From the NCBI GenBank assembly GCA_002103075.1, contig DABG01000009.1:62001-126000 (forward strand): a stretch of 64,000 nt of DNA, given 5' to 3'. This document shows, in pieces, positions 34,318 to 43,801 of this stretch. The position numbers and the translations under genes were made by a program. The stretch comes from Candidatus Gastranaerophilales bacterium HUM_9 (GTDB lineage: Bacteria; Cyanobacteriota; Vampirovibrionia; Gastranaerophilales; Gastranaerophilaceae). Position 1 is the stretch's first letter. Each line of letters begins with the position of its first letter. The notes beneath the pieces were generated by a model that was not told the origin of the DNA, did no database searches, and saw only the letters and a list, made by a program, of their open reading frames with translations.

Positions 34318-35373
34318 CTATCTCAAATTCATCAGGCGTTCTAATTCTGCTGATACATCTTCATCTGGGTTTAATTCAGTAAACTTCAAAAGTGTATTAT
34401 AAGCCTTATCATAAAGATTTTGTCTTGCATAAGCCTGAGATAAAATACGATATAAAGAAGCCTGTTCTGGAATAAGTTTTGTTAAATACTCCATAACATC
34501 TGTTTCTAAATCAAAACGACCAAGTGAATTAAACAGCTTAAAGCGTTCAATTGACTCTTTCACTATATCATAGGTATAAACAGGACAATAGCCAACTTTA
34601 AAACTTGGGTCTTTTTCTTTTTTATACTCTATCCAAATATTTATAAACTTTTCAGCAAAATAGCCTGCTTCCCTTTTATACAGACCATTATTCCAATAGT
34701 TTGTTTTCTTCTCCATTTCAGCAAATATTTTGAACTTCCATTCCAAATATTCTTTCAAATGGTCTTTTTTAAGAATATAGATATTGTACAAATGTGCATA
34801 CTCTTTCAAAAAAACTCTTGTCATTGCAGGTACAAACTCTGGTGTCAATGTTTCAATAGAAGTAATCATCGCATCTAATACATCAGGTTTTCTCGTTATA
34901 TTTAATTCTTCTATACAAGTAATATGAGGTAAATTTTTGTTATTCGGAGTAGTTATACCACCCTCATAATAAAAATCTCTAGCTGGAACAATACAGTCAA
35001 AACCTTTCATATTGTCATAATAATCACCCTTAAATCTATCAAAGATGTATCTAAGATTTTCATACTTTAACACATACATACCAACTTCTTCTGAAGCCGA
35101 TATTTTTGACAAATCTAGAAATCTTCTATAATGACAGAACCCGATATAATCTTCATCTGCATTATCAAGATAATTTTTCCAAACCCAATAATGAGCTGTA
35201 TTTTCACAATACATTCTGTTTTTCTTTGAAATATTATCCCCTGTATTATCGCCTAAAAGACTTGTTTTGCCATCATACAAATCCAATCCACAATAAATTG
35301 GTTCAAAAACTTCGTTTTTAAAAATAGGATAATTGTCATTATGATACGTTACAAATATTTTTACTCTAGACAT
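34318..35373 (-). CDS. DUF4422 (capsule-type glycosyltransferase-like) protein with TPR-like tail
   Basis: The N-terminal 240 residues match DUF4422, a domain found in capsular polysaccharide glycosyltransferases: IFVTYHNDNYPIFKNEVFEP, YCENTAHYWVWKN and the diagnostic DYIGFCHYRRFL. The last 60 residues (ASLYRILSQAYARQNLYDKA) look like a TPR-type helix-turn-helix unit, which is unusual as an attachment. The ATG lies 3 nt after the nitroreductase stop with no Shine-Dalgarno, so translation is probably coupled. Acceptor and donor are unknown. Confidence 0.82.
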   Translation of the reverse strand: MSRVKIFVTYHNDNYPIFKNEVFEPIYCGLDLYDGKTSLLGDNTGDNISKKNRMYCENTAHYWVWKNYLDNADEDYIGFCHYRRFLDLSKISASEEVGMYVLKYENLRYIFDRFKGDYYDNMKGFDCIVPARDFYYEGGITTPNNKNLPHITCIEELNITRKPDVLDAMITSIETLTPEFVPAMTRVFLKEYAHLYNIYILKKDHLKEYLEWKFKIFAEMEKKTNYWNNGLYKREAGYFAEKFINIWIEYKKEKDPSFKVGYCPVYTYDIVKESIERFKLFNSLGRFDLETDVMEYLTKLIPEQASLYRILSQAYARQNLYDKAYNTLLKFTELNPDEDVSAELERLMNLR

Positions 35374-35376
35374 AGC

Positions 35377-36021
35377 TTATACAACAAAAGGTTGCCCCAA
35401 TCTTTCTTCTGAAACAACTTCATCAAAGTCTTTTCTTAATTTAACAGTTCCTCTATTGTCGTCAGGATAACCTAAAGTTAACATTGCAAGAATAACTTGT
35501 CTATCATTCAAGTTTAATTCACGTTTAACTTTTTCCGATAATTCAGGCAAAATCTGAGTCAATTCATTTCCTAAAGCTCCAACAACACAAGAACCAAGAC
35601 CTTGTTTTTCAGCTTCTAATGTCATATATGCAATTGCATAAGTAACTTGTTCGACTGTTCTTAACAAAGTTGTTTGTTCACCCAACAAAGGTGGATACAA
35701 AACAGGTAATTGAAGCAAGGACTCAATTCCCGCATCATTCATACCTTTTTGTTTTAGAACTTCTGAAAACCTTTTTTTATCCCAAGCACTTGTATCTGCG
35801 ACACAAACAATTACTACATCAGCATTTTTTACATGTGGTTGATTGTTTGAAAGTTCACAAAGGATTTCTTTGTTTTTTCTCACTATAATAAAGTGCCAAG
35901 GTTGAACATTTACCCAAGACGGTGCTAATCTACCAGCCTCTAAAACTTGTTTTAAAACTTCATTTGGGATATTTTTATCTAAATACCTACGAATAGTTTT
36001 TCTATTTTGAATTAAATCCAT
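35377..36021 (-). CDS. Nitroreductase-family FMN oxidoreductase
   Basis: These FMN enzymes reduce nitro compounds, quinones or other small acceptors with NAD(P)H. The 214 residues show the start MDLIQNRKTIRRYLDKNIPN, the FMN-binding LAPSWVNVQPWHFIIVR and a later GLGSCVVGAL. AMLTLGYPDDN is typical of the C-terminal flavin-contact region. A GAGAGG ribosome binding site precedes the ATG. It is the first gene of a pair with the DUF4422 protein, an unexpected combination whose functional link is not clear. Confidence 0.9.
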   Translation of the reverse strand: MDLIQNRKTIRRYLDKNIPNEVLKQVLEAGRLAPSWVNVQPWHFIIVRKNKEILCELSNNQPHVKNADVVIVCVADTSAWDKKRFSEVLKQKGMNDAGIESLLQLPVLYPPLLGEQTTLLRTVEQVTYAIAYMTLEAEKQGLGSCVVGALGNELTQILPELSEKVKRELNLNDRQVILAMLTLGYPDDNRGTVKLRKDFDEVVSEERLGQPFVV

Positions 36022-36089
36022 AACAAACCTCTCTCATTAAAATATATCTATGGATTAATCATACTCGTTTTTAAATAGTCATGCAATAA

Positions 36090-36533
36090 TTATTTTTTAA
36101 ACGCACCTAAAATATACAAATTTTTAATTTTTTCGGCTTCTGTGTCACCACTTTTTACAACACCAAAGTTTCTCAACTGTTCTGCCATATCTTTTACAAC
36201 ATCTTTTTCTTTTTCGCCATAAATATCTGTATATACAACTTCATGCTTTTTCATCATAGGTTTTGCTACACTTTTTAAAGACATAGATTGACCTTTACTA
36301 TTAAGTTTAAAGTTCAAAATTCTATATCCATAAGGGATACAGCCATCAGGAATTGTATCAGATAATGACATAACAACATCTTCTTTTTTATCTGCACTAT
36401 GCTTTACAAAATCTTGAACAATTCTAGATTCAAGTGCTGCATCTAAAACCTCTTTGTTCCATTCAGAAGCCTTTGGCTTTATTGAAAGTGCCTTAAAGTT
36501 CGTCGCATTATTATTTGATAAACCAGATAACAT
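36090..36533 (-). CDS. Protein of unknown function (147 aa)
   Basis: No family is recognised. The ATG at 36533 has AAGGGGA ideally spaced; the upstream in-frame ATG at 36572 does not. The start MLSGLSNNNATNFKALSIKP is polar and disordered-looking. A mixed helix/strand domain follows (LDAALESRIVQDFVKHSADK, then IPYGYRILNFKLNSKGQSMS), ending in a basic helical tail. There is no signal peptide. It is a single gene between glyS and the nitroreductase, same strand. Confidence 0.68.
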   Translation of the reverse strand: MLSGLSNNNATNFKALSIKPKASEWNKEVLDAALESRIVQDFVKHSADKKEDVVMSLSDTIPDGCIPYGYRILNFKLNSKGQSMSLKSVAKPMMKKHEVVYTDIYGEKEKDVVKDMAEQLRNFGVVKSGDTEAEKIKNLYILGAFKK

Positions 36534-36608
36534 AAGTTCCCCTTTATTCATGAATTCATTAATAGAAAACATGTAAAAAGTATTTTTTGCTAGTTTATCA
36601 AAATATTT

Positions 36609-38600
36609 TTATTTAATTTTACTAAAATCAGCAACTTTATCATAATAACGTCTAAGTACTGATAACAAAGCAATTCTGTTGTTTTTAATTTTTTCGTCTT
36701 TATCCATTACCAAAACTTTTTCAAAGAACGCATCAATTTTTGAATTCAAACCAACTAATTGTTGCAAATATTCTTCATAAGAGTCGACATCTTTAACTTC
36801 TGCAACAGCTGTGAACAAATTACGTTCTTCATCAGTGGTAAACAATGCTTCATCGATTGTATCAAAAGAATTATCTTTCAATATACGAGAAATTCTGTTT
36901 GCGTTTTCAATAGTCATTTGATTATCAAATTTTGAAACAACCGCAACACGTTTTAGATAATCACTAATGTTTTCTAATGGATTTTTGTTCAAACAAGCCT
37001 CTAAAACATCTTTTGAATACTTGTCTGCTAAGAAGATAACCAATCTTTGAACAAAGAACTCTTCAACATCTTTTTCACAATATGATTCAACAGGTAATTC
37101 AGCAACAGCAGTCTTAATCAAATCAACAACATTGATTTTCAAAGAGTTTTCAATAATTGTTTTAATAATACCTAAAGCAGCTCTTCTTACACCCAATGGA
37201 TCAGATGAACCTGTAGGTTTTTTACCTGCTGCAAACACTGCACAAATAGTATCAATTTTATCTGCAATACCAACAATTTGACCTTCTATACCTTTTGCGA
37301 TTTCGCTTTCAGCATTCAATGGGAAGTAGTGTTCTTTGATACCTTCTACAACTTTATCGTTTTCACCAGACAATTTTGCATAATCTGAGCCAATATATCC
37401 TTGAAGTTCAGTAAATTCAAACACAAGATTTGTCGCCAAATCAGCCTTACAAAGATATGCAGTTCTAATAACATCTTCTTCTGGGACATTAAGTTCTTCT
37501 GACAATAACTTAGAAATTTTGATAATTCTTTGAGTCTTATCGTAAACAGAACCCATACCTTTTTGGAAAGTCATGCCTTTTAGTTTTTCAACATATTCTT
37601 CTAATTTTTTCTTTGTATCGTTTTTAACGAAGAATACAGCATCATCAAGTCTAGCCTTAATAACTCTTAAGTTACCGGCTTTTATATTTTCAAATTCATC
37701 ACCAATATAGTTAGCAATAGTAATAAAGTTATTTGTTAATTTGCCATCTTTAAATAAAGCAAAGTAACGTTGATGTGTTTCCATTACTGTAATAGTAACT
37801 TCGTCAGGAATTGATAAATATTTTTCATCAAAATTACACAATACAGCAACCGGCCATTCACAAATATTTGTAACTTCTTCTAATAAATCATCAGAAATTC
37901 TGGTTGTAGCACCGATTTTGTCAGCTTCTACTTTCACTAATTCTAATATTTTTTTACGTCTTTCGTCTTGATCAACAATGACATAACCTTTTCTCAACTT
38001 TTCTTTGTATTCATCAGGAGTGTTAATTACAATTTCTTCTTTATATGAACGATGTCCTCTTGTTACTCTTGAAGATTCAATTCCTAATATATTTACTTTT
38101 AATTCGTCGTTGTTGTATAAAGATACAACCCAACGGATTGGTCTTGAGAATTTTTCATCATTTGTTGACCATCTCATAAAGTGAGAGCCTTGAAGTTTAA
38201 GAACAAGTGATTGAACATTTTCTGCTATCAAAGTTTTTGTAGATTGACCTTTTACTTCAACTTTTGCATAAACATAATCGCCATCAACATATAAATCTTT
38301 TGGATTAATACCGTTTTTCTTAGCAAAACCTTCACCTGCTTTTGACAAGTTACCATTTTCATCATAAGCAATTTTTTTAATAGGACCTTTGAATATTTTA
38401 GTAGAATCAGGTTGAGAATCTGCAATGTTATCAATAATCACTGTTAATCTTCTTGGAGTCGTTAGAACTTCAATATTTGAATAACCAACATTATTTGAAT
38501 CTAAAAACTTTTTAAAACTTGTTTCTAATTGTGATTTTACAGATGTGATAAATTTGTATGGTAGTTCTTCTACCCCGATTTCTAATAAATATTTACTCAT
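36609..38600 (-). CDS. glyS: Glycyl-tRNA synthetase beta subunit
   Basis: The heterotetrameric bacterial GlyRS needs this beta subunit for tRNA binding. The start KYLLEIGVEELPYKFITSVK, the TTPRRLTVII segment, GPIKKIAYDENGN and the later KAGNLRVIKARLDDAVFFVK and SSDPLGVRRAALGIIK are diagnostic. The 663 residues are close to the family length. The alpha subunit gene is not in the window. The ATG follows AGAGG. It diverges from accD. Confidence 0.95.
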   Translation of the reverse strand: MSKYLLEIGVEELPYKFITSVKSQLETSFKKFLDSNNVGYSNIEVLTTPRRLTVIIDNIADSQPDSTKIFKGPIKKIAYDENGNLSKAGEGFAKKNGINPKDLYVDGDYVYAKVEVKGQSTKTLIAENVQSLVLKLQGSHFMRWSTNDEKFSRPIRWVVSLYNNDELKVNILGIESSRVTRGHRSYKEEIVINTPDEYKEKLRKGYVIVDQDERRKKILELVKVEADKIGATTRISDDLLEEVTNICEWPVAVLCNFDEKYLSIPDEVTITVMETHQRYFALFKDGKLTNNFITIANYIGDEFENIKAGNLRVIKARLDDAVFFVKNDTKKKLEEYVEKLKGMTFQKGMGSVYDKTQRIIKISKLLSEELNVPEEDVIRTAYLCKADLATNLVFEFTELQGYIGSDYAKLSGENDKVVEGIKEHYFPLNAESEIAKGIEGQIVGIADKIDTICAVFAAGKKPTGSSDPLGVRRAALGIIKTIIENSLKINVVDLIKTAVAELPVESYCEKDVEEFFVQRLVIFLADKYSKDVLEACLNKNPLENISDYLKRVAVVSKFDNQMTIENANRISRILKDNSFDTIDEALFTTDEERNLFTAVAEVKDVDSYEEYLQQLVGLNSKIDAFFEKVLVMDKDEKIKNNRIALLSVLRRYYDKVADFSKIK

Positions 38601-38769
38601 TTTTAAACCTCTTTTATACTCTTTTGAAACAATTATAATACAAACAATACAGCATACAAACCGAGGGTAAACAAGTGTAAAAATATTAAGGATTTCTTTA
38701 CAATTATGGAATTTATGGTTTGTTTGAAATATAATGAAGTGTACATTTAGTGAGTTAGGGAATAGGAGG

Positions 38770-38790
38770 ACAGTTTTTAAACTGTATAAT
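38770..38790 (+). promoter_or_regulatory. Palindrome overlapping a perfect -10 box before accD
   Basis: ACAGTTTTTAAACTGT (38770-38785) is a palindrome whose last T begins TATAAT (38785-38790). Seven nt later is the accD ATG. An AGGAGG sits at 38765-38770, just before the palindrome and 27 nt from the ATG. The site could be an operator over a leaderless promoter, or an RNA hairpin between the Shine-Dalgarno and the start. Confidence 0.4.
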
Positions 38791-38797
38791 ATAACTT

Positions 38798-39661
38798 ATG
38801 ACAATACAAGACTGGTTTGAAAAACGTAAAGAAGCACAAATTCAACGCAGACAAATGGAAACTAGAACAGAAGACGTAAACACTGGTTTATGGACAAAAT
38901 GCGTTCATTGTGAATCTCAAATAACAAAAAAAGAACTTGAAGAAAATATGATGGTGTGTCCTGTTTGTGACTACCACTTTAGAATAAACGCTAGAACAAG
39001 AATCTGTCAATTATTTGATAAAGATTCTTTTGAAGAATTATTCAAAAATGTTTTACCAACAGACCCATTAGATTTTGTTGATACGGTTTCATACAAAGAC
39101 CGACTTGAACAAGCTCACGCTAAAACAGGTTTAGATGAAGCAGTAATAACTGGTATCGCATCAATAAACGGTCACAAACTTGCAACAGCAGTTATGGACT
39201 TTGAATTTATGGGTGGTTCAATGGGTAGTGTAGTTGGTGAAAAAGTTACACGTATTATTGAAGAAGCTATCAAAAGAAGATTACCAGTTCTTGTAATCAC
39301 ATCATCTGGTGGTGCTAGAATGCAAGAAAGTGCATTGAGTTTGATGCAAATGGCAAAAACCTCTTGTGCAGTTGCCAGACTTGATGAAGCTGGATTGCTA
39401 TACATCAACCTTTTAACAGAACCAACTTTTGGTGGAATAACTGCTAGTTTCGGCACTCTAGGTGACATTATCGTTGCAGAACAAGGTGCTAGAATCGGAT
39501 TTGCAGGCAGACGTGTTATTGAACAAACTATTAGACAAAAATTGCCGGCTGATTTCCAAACTGCTGAATATCTTTTGAAATATGGTCAAGTTGATATCGT
39601 TTCAAAACGTTCAGAGCTTAGAAATACATTGTCATCAATTTTAGAAATGCACGAGGTGTAA
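38798..39661 (+). CDS. accD: Acetyl-CoA carboxylase carboxyltransferase subunit beta
   Basis: AccD with AccA transfers carboxyl from biotin carrier to acetyl-CoA, giving malonyl-CoA for fatty acid synthesis. The start MTIQDWFEKRK is typical. The zinc ribbon uses Cys35, Cys38, Cys54 and Cys57, and the crotonase-like core includes MDFEFMGGSMGSVVGEK and VITSSGGARMQES. The 287 residues match. An in-frame stop directly upstream fixes the start at 38798. accA follows after a single base, so the two subunits are co-translated. Confidence 0.96.
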   Translation: MTIQDWFEKRKEAQIQRRQMETRTEDVNTGLWTKCVHCESQITKKELEENMMVCPVCDYHFRINARTRICQLFDKDSFEELFKNVLPTDPLDFVDTVSYKDRLEQAHAKTGLDEAVITGIASINGHKLATAVMDFEFMGGSMGSVVGEKVTRIIEEAIKRRLPVLVITSSGGARMQESALSLMQMAKTSCAVARLDEAGLLYINLLTEPTFGGITASFGTLGDIIVAEQGARIGFAGRRVIEQTIRQKLPADFQTAEYLLKYGQVDIVSKRSELRNTLSSILEMHEV

Positions 39662-39662
39662 T

Positions 39663-40616
39663 ATGGTAGTTTTAGATTTTGAAAAACCGTTAGTAGAAAT
39701 ACAAGAAAAAATTAAAGAACTAAAGAAAATAAGTTTGGAGTCAGGCATGGACCTAAATAAAGAAATAGAAACTTTTGAACAACAAGCGAATGATTACAAA
39801 AAAGAGTTGTACTCAAACTTACAACCGTTCCAAAAGTTACAAATCGCAAGACATCAAGAACGTCCTAACTTCTTGAACTATACAAAACTAATCTGTGATG
39901 AGTTTGTAGAACTTCACGGGGATAGAGAAGGTACTGATGATAGAGCTATCATTGGTGGTCTTGCTAAAATTGGTGATAAAAAAGTTATGTTGATTGGTAC
40001 TCAAAAAGGTAAATCAACAAAAGAAAACTTAGAATACAATTTCGGTATGCCACAACCACAAGGTTATAGAAAAGCATTGAGATTATTTAAACACGCAAAC
40101 AAATTCAAAATGCCAATCGTTACATTGATTGATACCCCAGGGGCATATCCAGGAATTAGTGCTGAAGAAACAGGTCAAGGTGTTGCTATCGCTGTAAACC
40201 TTAGAGAAATGGCTAAACTTGATGTTCCTGTTATTGCAATCATTATGGGCGAAGGCTGTAGTGGTGGTGCTTTAGGACTTGCAGTTGCAAACAAAGTTCT
40301 TATGCTTGAACACGCCTATTACACAGTTATTTCACCTGAAGGTTGTGCTTCAATTCTTTGGAGAGATGCTTCAAAATATCCTGATGCAGCTCAAGCCCTA
40401 AAAATCACATCAGATGACTTAATTGAATTAGGTATTGTTGATGGAGCTATCAAAGAACCTGTAGGTGGAGCTCATACTTGTTATTCAGAAATGAGTGATA
40501 ATATGAAAACTGCTATTCTTGACTCTTTGAAAGAACTTGAAGGTATGTCAGCAGAAGAACTTAAAAACCAACGTTATAACAAGTTCAGAGCTATGGGCAG
40601 ATTTATCGAACAATAG
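39663..40616 (+). CDS. accA: Acetyl-CoA carboxylase carboxyltransferase subunit alpha
   Basis: The alpha subunit completes the carboxyltransferase. It starts with the family's N-terminal helix region (LDFEKPLVEIQEKIKELKK) and has HGDREGTDDRAIIGGLAKIG, VTLIDTPGAYPGISAEETGQ and IIMGEGCSGGALGLAVANKV. The 317 residues are standard. A GAGGTG ribosome binding site lies in the accD end. prmA follows after 11 nt in the same operon. Confidence 0.96.
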   Translation: MVVLDFEKPLVEIQEKIKELKKISLESGMDLNKEIETFEQQANDYKKELYSNLQPFQKLQIARHQERPNFLNYTKLICDEFVELHGDREGTDDRAIIGGLAKIGDKKVMLIGTQKGKSTKENLEYNFGMPQPQGYRKALRLFKHANKFKMPIVTLIDTPGAYPGISAEETGQGVAIAVNLREMAKLDVPVIAIIMGEGCSGGALGLAVANKVLMLEHAYYTVISPEGCASILWRDASKYPDAAQALKITSDDLIELGIVDGAIKEPVGGAHTCYSEMSDNMKTAILDSLKELEGMSAEELKNQRYNKFRAMGRFIEQ

Positions 40617-40627
40617 AGTCTAGACCA

Positions 40628-41542
40628 ATGAGCAACAATAATTATTACGAACTATATATCAATATCAATCCAATTATGGAAGATGATGTTGCAAATATTT
40701 GTTTTGAAAATTTTCACTGCGAAGGAGTTTTATTAGAAGAACAAAAATTCAAAGACCTTGAGATGACAGAAACATCAAAAGGCACATTGAAAGTTTTTCT
40801 AACAGATTTGTATTCACCTGATAATATAGGAGTTTGTGAGTTTATCAAAGCTAAGAAACAAGAACTTCTTGAGGCTGGGTTTACAGAAGATGAGCTTGGC
40901 AGTTGGGATTGTGCTTTATTAGAAAAAGAAAACGAAGATTGGTCTAAAAAATGGAAAGAGAACTGGGACGTTACACATATCACTGATAGCGTTGTAATAG
41001 TTCCATCTTGGCTTGAATATAACAAAAAAGAAAACGAAGTGACTGTGTCACTTGACCCAGGGTGTGCTTTTGGAACAGGTACACATCAAACTACCCAACT
41101 TTGTGTTGTAGCTATGGAACAATACCCTGAAAACATATTAGACAAAGAAGTTGCTGATATCGGTATGGGTTCTGGAATTTTATCTATTATTGCAAAGGAA
41201 AAAGGTGCAAAATCTGTTTATGGTTGTGATATAGATGAAACAGTTATAGAAGTTGCAAAAGAAAACGCAAAGAAAAATAACGTTGAGTGTACATTTGAAC
41301 TCGGTTCAGCAGACAAGATTACAAAACAATACGATTTTATTTGTGCAAATATTTTGCACAATGTTTTATATGACATCATGCCTGATTTAAAACGAATTCT
41401 AAAAGACGACGGAGTTATTGCGTTATCTGGAATTTTGGAAACTAAAAAAGATGTTGTTCTAGAAGCCATTGAAAAGAATAATTTAACTATATTAAAGACA
41501 AATTATATGGAGCCTTGGATTTCATACGTAGTTAAGAAATAG
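40628..41542 (+). CDS. prmA: Ribosomal protein L11 methyltransferase
   Basis: PrmA trimethylates ribosomal protein L11. The SAM-binding core shows VADIGMGSGILSIIAKEKGA and VYGCDIDETVIEVAKENAKK, preceded by the family hallmark DPGCAFGTGTHQTT. A CANIL motif (FICANILHNVLYD) follows. The N-terminal domain of about 100 residues binds L11. The 304 residues match. It is third in the accD-accA-prmA run and followed by a long hairpin. Confidence 0.92.
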   Translation: MSNNNYYELYININPIMEDDVANICFENFHCEGVLLEEQKFKDLEMTETSKGTLKVFLTDLYSPDNIGVCEFIKAKKQELLEAGFTEDELGSWDCALLEKENEDWSKKWKENWDVTHITDSVVIVPSWLEYNKKENEVTVSLDPGCAFGTGTHQTTQLCVVAMEQYPENILDKEVADIGMGSGILSIIAKEKGAKSVYGCDIDETVIEVAKENAKKNNVECTFELGSADKITKQYDFICANILHNVLYDIMPDLKRILKDDGVIALSGILETKKDVVLEAIEKNNLTILKTNYMEPWISYVVKK

Positions 41543-41624
41543 AATTTATAAAAGACACCCCTTTGTAAAGATTAAAGGTTCTTGAAGATAACGACAATCA
41601 ATCATCAGTGTTGACTCTTTTATA

Positions 41625-41657
41625 TTTAGAGGCTCAAACTGTGTTTGAGCCTCTAAA
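41625..41657. terminator. Long hairpin between convergent prmA and mlaD
   Basis: A 15-bp perfect stem (TTTAGAGGCTCAAAC and its complement) with a TGT loop. Unlike a classic terminator, T residues precede it and A residues follow on the plus strand, so no U tract follows in either transcript. It probably acts as an RNA 3'-end structure. Confidence 0.5.
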
Positions 41658-41673
41658 AACAATTTACTCAATA

Positions 41674-43023
41674 TTAGAACAACAGTCTAAATATCAAGAA
41701 TCTCTTATTCAATTTTTCAGAGAAGGTTCTCAAGTTATGAACGGTTGATGCTGTATCTTCCATAACTTGTTTAATATTAGCTTTATCTTTTGTGCTGTTT
41801 ACAACCTCTAACGTTGCAGAGATATTACATAATGCTCTATTTACGTTATCAATTGTAACTAATAAATTATTCTTCAATTTTGTATCATTAGACATTCTGT
41901 TTACAGAATTACTGATTTCTGCGACATTACTCATTGTCACATTCAAATCTGATGCAAATTTTTGAGCATCAACAGAACCTAAAATAGGGGTTAATTTATC
42001 AGCTAAATTATTCATAGAATTTGCTGTTTGCAACATTGTAGGTTTAAACTTAGGATCACCAATAATATTATTAACATTACTTGACAATGAATTAAAGTTA
42101 TTAGAAACCGTGTTCATCATATTCATGACTGAATTCAAATCTTTTCTTGAATCATCAATCAATAATTCAGCCTTGCTCAAAGTTGATGTTGCTTGTGCTG
42201 TCAAACGCTTGATATTTTCAACAGACTGCTTCAAATCCATTACCAATCTATCGTCTAAGATTTCATTTATTTTCTTATTAGTTTCAGTCAATGACTCAGC
42301 AGCTTGATATTGTAAATCAAGAAAATCAGCTATCCTCATTGGTTCTAATATTGTATATGGCGAATTTTGGATAGGATAAGGTATTGGCATATTATCTAAC
42401 GGTCTAATTCTTAACTTCATCTCTCCGTTATCATTAACAATTTCACCTTCCATAAACTCTGGTAATATCAACCCTGGAAGATCAATAATATAATCATACT
42501 TATAGGCATAAAGAGTGTTTATTCTTGGTTGAACATTTAATGGCAACACTGAACGGCTTAAAATTTGTGCTCGTTTAACTATCCCTACATCATAATACTT
42601 ATCATCTAGTTTTATTTCAATTTTAGCACCTTTTTTTAATGCCATTCTTGTATCAGGAATATATACTGATTTCAACTTTGGAGGAGTAATTTCCAAGAAT
42701 TGTTCCCCAATCAAACCTGATTGTTGAATAGAAATCATAGATGCTCTAGGAATTTTGATATTTTTTTCTGTTATAACGAATTTCAACTTGATATAACTAG
42801 AATCACCCGTTACAACAGGTTTAATTTCTTCAACTTGTCCAACTCTTAGACCCATCATTTGAACAGCTGACCCCGGACGGATACCGTTAACGTCCTTAAA
42901 CATTACCTCTATTCTCTCAGCGTTAGAAAAAGCTCTACCTTTTACCCATAAAACTGTGCAAAAGAATATAAATAAAGCTAATAATGCTAATATTCCTACT
43001 TTAAACGATGATGATAATTTCAT
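41674..43023 (-). CDS. mlaD: MlaD/MCE-domain lipid-transport protein
   Basis: MCE proteins form periplasmic rings or tubes that carry lipids between membranes. One N-terminal membrane anchor (VGILALLALFIFFCTVLWVK) is followed by an MCE domain at about residues 38-115, with VMFKDVNGIRPGSAVQMMGL and RVGQVEEI. The C-terminal half is a long coiled coil (SLTETNKKINEILDDRLVMD, repeated Asn/Met-rich helices), as in PqiB/YebT-like and Mce proteins that extend far into the periplasm. The 449 residues greatly exceed E. coli MlaD. The transporter gene order is mlaE-mlaF-mlaD. Confidence 0.9.
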   Translation of the reverse strand: MKLSSSFKVGILALLALFIFFCTVLWVKGRAFSNAERIEVMFKDVNGIRPGSAVQMMGLRVGQVEEIKPVVTGDSSYIKLKFVITEKNIKIPRASMISIQQSGLIGEQFLEITPPKLKSVYIPDTRMALKKGAKIEIKLDDKYYDVGIVKRAQILSRSVLPLNVQPRINTLYAYKYDYIIDLPGLILPEFMEGEIVNDNGEMKLRIRPLDNMPIPYPIQNSPYTILEPMRIADFLDLQYQAAESLTETNKKINEILDDRLVMDLKQSVENIKRLTAQATSTLSKAELLIDDSRKDLNSVMNMMNTVSNNFNSLSSNVNNIIGDPKFKPTMLQTANSMNNLADKLTPILGSVDAQKFASDLNVTMSNVAEISNSVNRMSNDTKLKNNLLVTIDNVNRALCNISATLEVVNSTKDKANIKQVMEDTASTVHNLRTFSEKLNKRFLIFRLLF

Positions 43024-43062
43024 ATATATTTCCTTTTCTTATTTAATTTCTATTTTTCTCAA

Positions 43063-43782
43063 TTATTCCCTAATCATTTTCATTGGACCTTCTAAGTCTG
43101 CTGAAACAAATTGTTTCGTATATGGAGTTTCCTCTTTGCACAATTCATCAGGAGTTCCATAAAACACACTTTTTCCACCATACAACATCAAAACCTCATC
43201 TGCCGTTCTTTTTATTGTTGACATTTGGTGAGTTACAACAATTGATGCTGCGTTTGTTTCTTGTTTCAAGCGAACAATATAATTTTCTATAAGAGTTGAT
43301 GACATTGGGTCAAGCCCAGCGGTTGGTTCATCATAAAGAATTATCTTAGGTTCTGTCACAATCGCACGAGCGAAACTTACACGTTTTTGCATACCACCAG
43401 ACAATTCAGATGGGAATTTCCGTTCAATCCCTGATAATCCAACTAGTTCTAGCTTTTCTCTTACTATATTTTTAACTTGCTCATCTGTATATTTTTTTCT
43501 TAAATCTTTTCTTTCTCTCAATGCAAAAGAGATATTGTCAAAAACATTCAGTGAATCGATTAAAGCTGAATATTGGAATACCATAGCAATATCACCTGTA
43601 GTAATAATCTCACCACTATCCTTTGGTATCAAACCACTAATCAACTTCAACACAGTACTTTTTCCTGACCCACTAAAGCCAACAATTGCAAGAATTTTAC
43701 CATTTTCAACTTCAAACGACAAGTCATCAATGACTGTATTTTTACCGAATGTTTTTATTAAATTTTTGACTTTTATACCCAT
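43063..43782 (-). CDS. mlaF: MlaF-type ABC transporter ATP-binding protein
   Basis: This ATPase powers the MlaE permease. It has Walker A in VGFSGSGKSTVLKLISG, the ABC signature LSGGMQKRVSFARAI, Walker B ILYDEPTAGLDP and the switch VTHQM. The MlaF-like sequence PTAGLDPMSSTLIENYIVRL is typical. The 239 residues match. The gene lies between mlaE and mlaD, all transcribed together. Confidence 0.92.
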   Translation of the reverse strand: MGIKVKNLIKTFGKNTVIDDLSFEVENGKILAIVGFSGSGKSTVLKLISGLIPKDSGEIITTGDIAMVFQYSALIDSLNVFDNISFALRERKDLRKKYTDEQVKNIVREKLELVGLSGIERKFPSELSGGMQKRVSFARAIVTEPKIILYDEPTAGLDPMSSTLIENYIVRLKQETNAASIVVTHQMSTIKRTADEVLMLYGGKSVFYGTPDELCKEETPYTKQFVSADLEGPMKMIRE

Positions 43783-43801
43783 AAATAAACCTATTTTACC
43801 T

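Noticed and set aside
38601..38797. T-box or other riboswitch upstream of glyS or accD
   Set aside because: I looked for a T-box sequence and specifier stem or a long structured leader and saw only a short AT-rich gap with the accD palindrome.
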